Assembly (NCBI GenBank): GCA_021647805.1
Contig: JAKITZ010000142.1
Coordinates: 1-6,491 of the forward strand
Source: Robiginitomaculum sp.
GTDB taxonomy: Bacteria > Pseudomonadota > Alphaproteobacteria > Caulobacterales > Maricaulaceae
Direction: 5' to 3'
DNA length: 6,491 nucleotides
Part shown: positions 5,111-6,491 of the stretch, in pieces
How positions within the stretch are numbered: the first letter of the stretch is position 1
Layout: the number at the start of each line of letters is the position of its first letter
Notes under the pieces: generated by a model
Seen by the model: the letters and a program-made list of their open reading frames with translations, nothing else
Databases searched by the model: none
Told to the model about the DNA's origin: nothing
Position numbers and translations under genes: made by a program

Positions 5111-5513
5111 TACCTTCTGATCCAAAGTCCCTTTCACTACAAAATTTTCTAATAAAAACAAACCAATTGAAGCAATTAAAGCAATGGGTTAAGGTGTATT
5201 TGAACTAGTTATTTGGGACAGCCCCTAAAATAATTTTTCCTGTTGATTGCAAGTATTGTTGTGCCAATTCCTTTTGGTAGGAGGTTTAAATTTGTCTCAT
5301 TTTATATGAAGACGGACAATATCAGGTATCGGCTCTATCTGTACATTTGGATCAATGCCGGTCGCATCATCGGGAAAGCATATAAGTTAAAGCTCTGGTG
5401 ATATTTGCTCTGCATAGTGGCGGTGATTCTTAACAGTTAAGAGGGCTGCTTTGGGCAGCAATTACCATGATTGCCAATTTTGAAGACTTTCTCAACTCCA
5501 CACCGGAAACTGT
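5111..5513. other. Gene-free interval between the mob operon and the lipoprotein gene; may have held oriT
   Basis: No credible gene is visible in these 400 bases. The mob-operon promoter should lie here, but no clear -35/-10 pair stands out. TTGAAGCAA and TTAAAGCAA form a near-tandem pair at about 5167-5184. Two palindromes lie at 5428-5442 and 5445-5459. A transfer origin would be expected upstream of mobC, yet I find no nick-site consensus I know (such as the RP4-type ATCCTG with a flanking inverted repeat, or the RSF1010/Ti-type core). A 16-codon frame at 5467-5517 has no ribosome binding site. Confidence 0.4.
5428..5459. repeat. Two adjacent palindromes downstream of the lipoprotein gene
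   Basis: TCTTAAC-A-GTTAAGA (5428-5442) is a perfect 7-bp inverted repeat around one base. Two bases later GCTGC-TTTGG-GCAGC (5445-5459) is a 5-bp stem with a five-base loop. They lie 55-86 bases beyond the lipoprotein stop codon on the minus strand. Neither is followed by a T-run, so a standard terminator is not supported; a weak terminator, a protein site or an element-end remnant are all possible. Confidence 0.5.
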
Positions 5514-6311
5514 CTAACCCACCACTGGGGACAGGACAGACAGTTCGAACAATGTCGTGCCGCTACCGAGATATTTTGCATTGGCTTTAAAGCCTGCGGT
5601 TTTACGAAATTTGTCTAGCCCGTCTGGCGTGTCCCATTCTACCAATAAAACCTGATCGGGCGCACCTTGGGGTGCGGCATGGGCTTCAAAAGTCGGGTTA
5701 TACATTTTATAGATAAACCGGCCGCCCGACTTGGTGACGGCATCTTGAATACCGGACAGATATTTTTCGTAGTCATTTGGATGCTCGGGGTTTATCCATG
5801 CGGCGGCCAAAGTATAGGTTTTGCTTGCATCAAATGTCAGGGTCACATCTTGTTTGAGCACATCATTATATACACGCAACTCGTTCCATATATTCGGGCG
5901 GGTTGCTTTGATCGCGGGCCAGTCCGGATGGGCGCTGAACTGCCTTTCCTTAGCCGCACTTGGCCAGGAATATAATACGGCGAATTGTGGTTTAAATTCG
6001 CCCACAGGCACAGCCAAAACATTGAAGCCCATACGCCGATTTAAACCAAATTGGGTTGAGAGCGAAAATGCCGTCTCGTAGTATTTGTTCCGTGCCGCAG
6101 TGGCTGCATCACCTTTCTTGGCATCAATAACAACAAAGGACAAAACCTGACCTTTCTTGAAATCTTGCTGCACTGTTTTCGGGGCGTAAATCGCCGCATT
6201 GTTGGGCGCGGATGTGTCGGCGACCGGTGCGGATGTGCTGCAACCTGCCACAGCGAGTGTGAACGCGGCGCAAGTCTGTATGAGGATTGATCTGGTTTTT
6301 GAAACGGGCAT
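5514..6311 (-). CDS. Lipoprotein with two DUF1330/ABM-like ferredoxin-fold repeats
   Basis: A 265-residue secreted lipoprotein. The signal peptide has basic K5/R7, a hydrophobic stretch (ILIQTCAAFTLAVAG, 9-23) and the lipobox VAGC with C24 as the lipidated residue; the next residues (STSAPVAD) are a flexible linker. Two domains of about 95 residues follow. The first runs from VLSFVVIDAKKGD to RVYND; the second from KTYTLAAAWINPEHPNDYEK, through GGRFIYKMYNPTF and VLLVEWDTPDGLDKFRK, to LFELSVL. The second has the layout of DUF1330/antibiotic-biosynthesis-monooxygenase-like alpha-beta barrels (strand, DYEKY helix, strand, VEWDTPDGLDKF). A catalytic role is not evident. The ATG at 6311 has AGGAG ten bases upstream. 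Codon use and integrity look normal, unlike the mobile region to its left, so it may belong to the host backbone. The fold assignment is by pattern only. Confidence 0.7.
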   Translation of the reverse strand: MPVSKTRSILIQTCAAFTLAVAGCSTSAPVADTSAPNNAAIYAPKTVQQDFKKGQVLSFVVIDAKKGDAATAARNKYYETAFSLSTQFGLNRRMGFNVLAVPVGEFKPQFAVLYSWPSAAKERQFSAHPDWPAIKATRPNIWNELRVYNDVLKQDVTLTFDASKTYTLAAAWINPEHPNDYEKYLSGIQDAVTKSGGRFIYKMYNPTFEAHAAPQGAPDQVLLVEWDTPDGLDKFRKTAGFKANAKYLGSGTTLFELSVLSPVVG

Positions 6312-6391
6312 GTCGTTTGGTCTCCTGAAGGGGTGAGTAAGCCATAAGTAGCTGGATAGTTTTTCTCTGTCGTGGATTGATTTGCGTCTTT

Positions 6392-6413
6392 ATTGGTGCA
6401 ATAATGCACCAAT
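6392..6413. promoter_or_regulatory. 22-bp perfect palindrome upstream of the lipoprotein gene (probable operator)
   Basis: ATTGGTGCA (6392-6400), spacer ATAA, TGCACCAAT (6405-6413): nine matching pairs with no mismatch. It lies 81 bases before the lipoprotein start and 13 bases after the stop of the possible upstream gene. No T-run follows it on either strand, so an operator is more likely than a terminator. The arms face the opposite way to the NtrC consensus (TGCACC...GGTGCA). Which regulator binds is unknown. Confidence 0.6.
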
Positions 6414-6425
6414 GGACAATTGGGA

Positions 6426-6491
6426 TCATTTTCGGTTAATCTTGGCCATGAGCCGCGCAGGAACGGTACGCGGGGCGTCGGGTGTGCTTGG
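6426..6491 (-). CDS. Possible 3' end of a minus-strand gene entering from the right edge
   Basis: Reading leftward from the edge, 21 codons (PSTPDAPRTVPARLMAKINR then K) end in TGA at 6426-6428. The basic, helical end looks like a natural C-terminus and the local G+C is high and codon-like. A competing plus-strand frame from ATG 6450 is open to the edge but has no ribosome binding site. Too short to assign a family. Confidence 0.3.
   Translation of the reverse strand, partial: PSTPDAPRTVPARLMAKINRK

Noticed and set aside
5111..5513. Transfer origin (oriT) upstream of the mob operon
   Set aside because: Its presence is expected from context, but no known nick consensus with a flanking inverted repeat could be identified.
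5467..5517. 16-codon plus-strand frame MIANFEDFLNSTPETV
   Set aside because: No ribosome binding site, runs into the lipoprotein stop region antisense, and too short to support.
5667..6081. Plus-strand frames opposite the lipoprotein gene, and minus-strand frames 6041-6412 and 6124-6429 in other frames
   Set aside because: They overlap a gene with a clear signal peptide, lipobox and ribosome binding site; these are shadows.
1..6491. CRISPR array, retron, or other defence system with a repeated array
   Set aside because: No regularly spaced repeat longer than the 10-bp parDE operator units, no reverse transcriptase and no Cas-like protein is present.

Overview
The window looks like accessory DNA from a Gram-negative bacterium, most likely an alphaproteobacterium. 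That placement is an inference from the style of the HipA, large serine recombinase, MobC and relaxase sequences; no rRNA, tRNA or other phylogenetic marker is present. It reads as a scarred mobile-element region next to one ordinary lipoprotein gene at the right edge.

Layout from left to right. (1) Positions 3-479, plus strand: the 3' part of a HipA-type kinase toxin gene that enters from the left edge. (2) 480-710: non-coding, with a loosely repeated TTTACAGCA sequence. (3) 711-~2036, minus strand: a large serine recombinase that has lost its catalytic N-terminal domain. (4) ~2036-2477, plus strand: a second 5'-truncated reading frame, ArdA-like at its start. It abuts the recombinase head to head, so both genes lose their 5' ends at one breakpoint. 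(5) 2553-3092, minus strand: a complete parDE toxin-antitoxin operon preceded by an unusual ladder of four 10-bp operator repeats. (6) 3188-3370, minus strand: an orphan piece of a relaxase-tail sequence. (7) 3479-4095, minus strand: a complete hicAB operon with a strong promoter overlapped by inverted repeats. (8) 4181-5110, minus strand: a decayed mobilization operon of a small unknown gene, mobC, and a relaxase reduced to its first ~25 residues joined in frame to its tail. (9) 5111-5513: no gene. (10) 5514-6311, minus strand: a secreted lipoprotein with two ferredoxin-like (DUF1330/ABM-style) repeats and a 22-bp perfect palindrome upstream. (11) The last 66 bases may hold the 3' end of another minus-strand gene.

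The most interesting architecture is at 2553-4438. Read along the minus strand it goes relaxase tail - hicAB - relaxase tail - parDE. The two tails are homologous (about 83% identical over 81 bp, 30 of 46 residues in the encoded peptide), both end exactly 993 bp apart, and each is followed within 85-95 bp by the start codon of a different toxin-antitoxin operon. This suggests stepwise build-up of 'tail plus toxin-antitoxin' units by recombination between related mobilizable elements. The relaxase and the recombinase are both catalytically dead by truncation, whereas parDE and hicAB are intact, as expected if addictive modules persist after the element that carried them has decayed. With hipA this makes three toxin-antitoxin families in about 4.1 kb.
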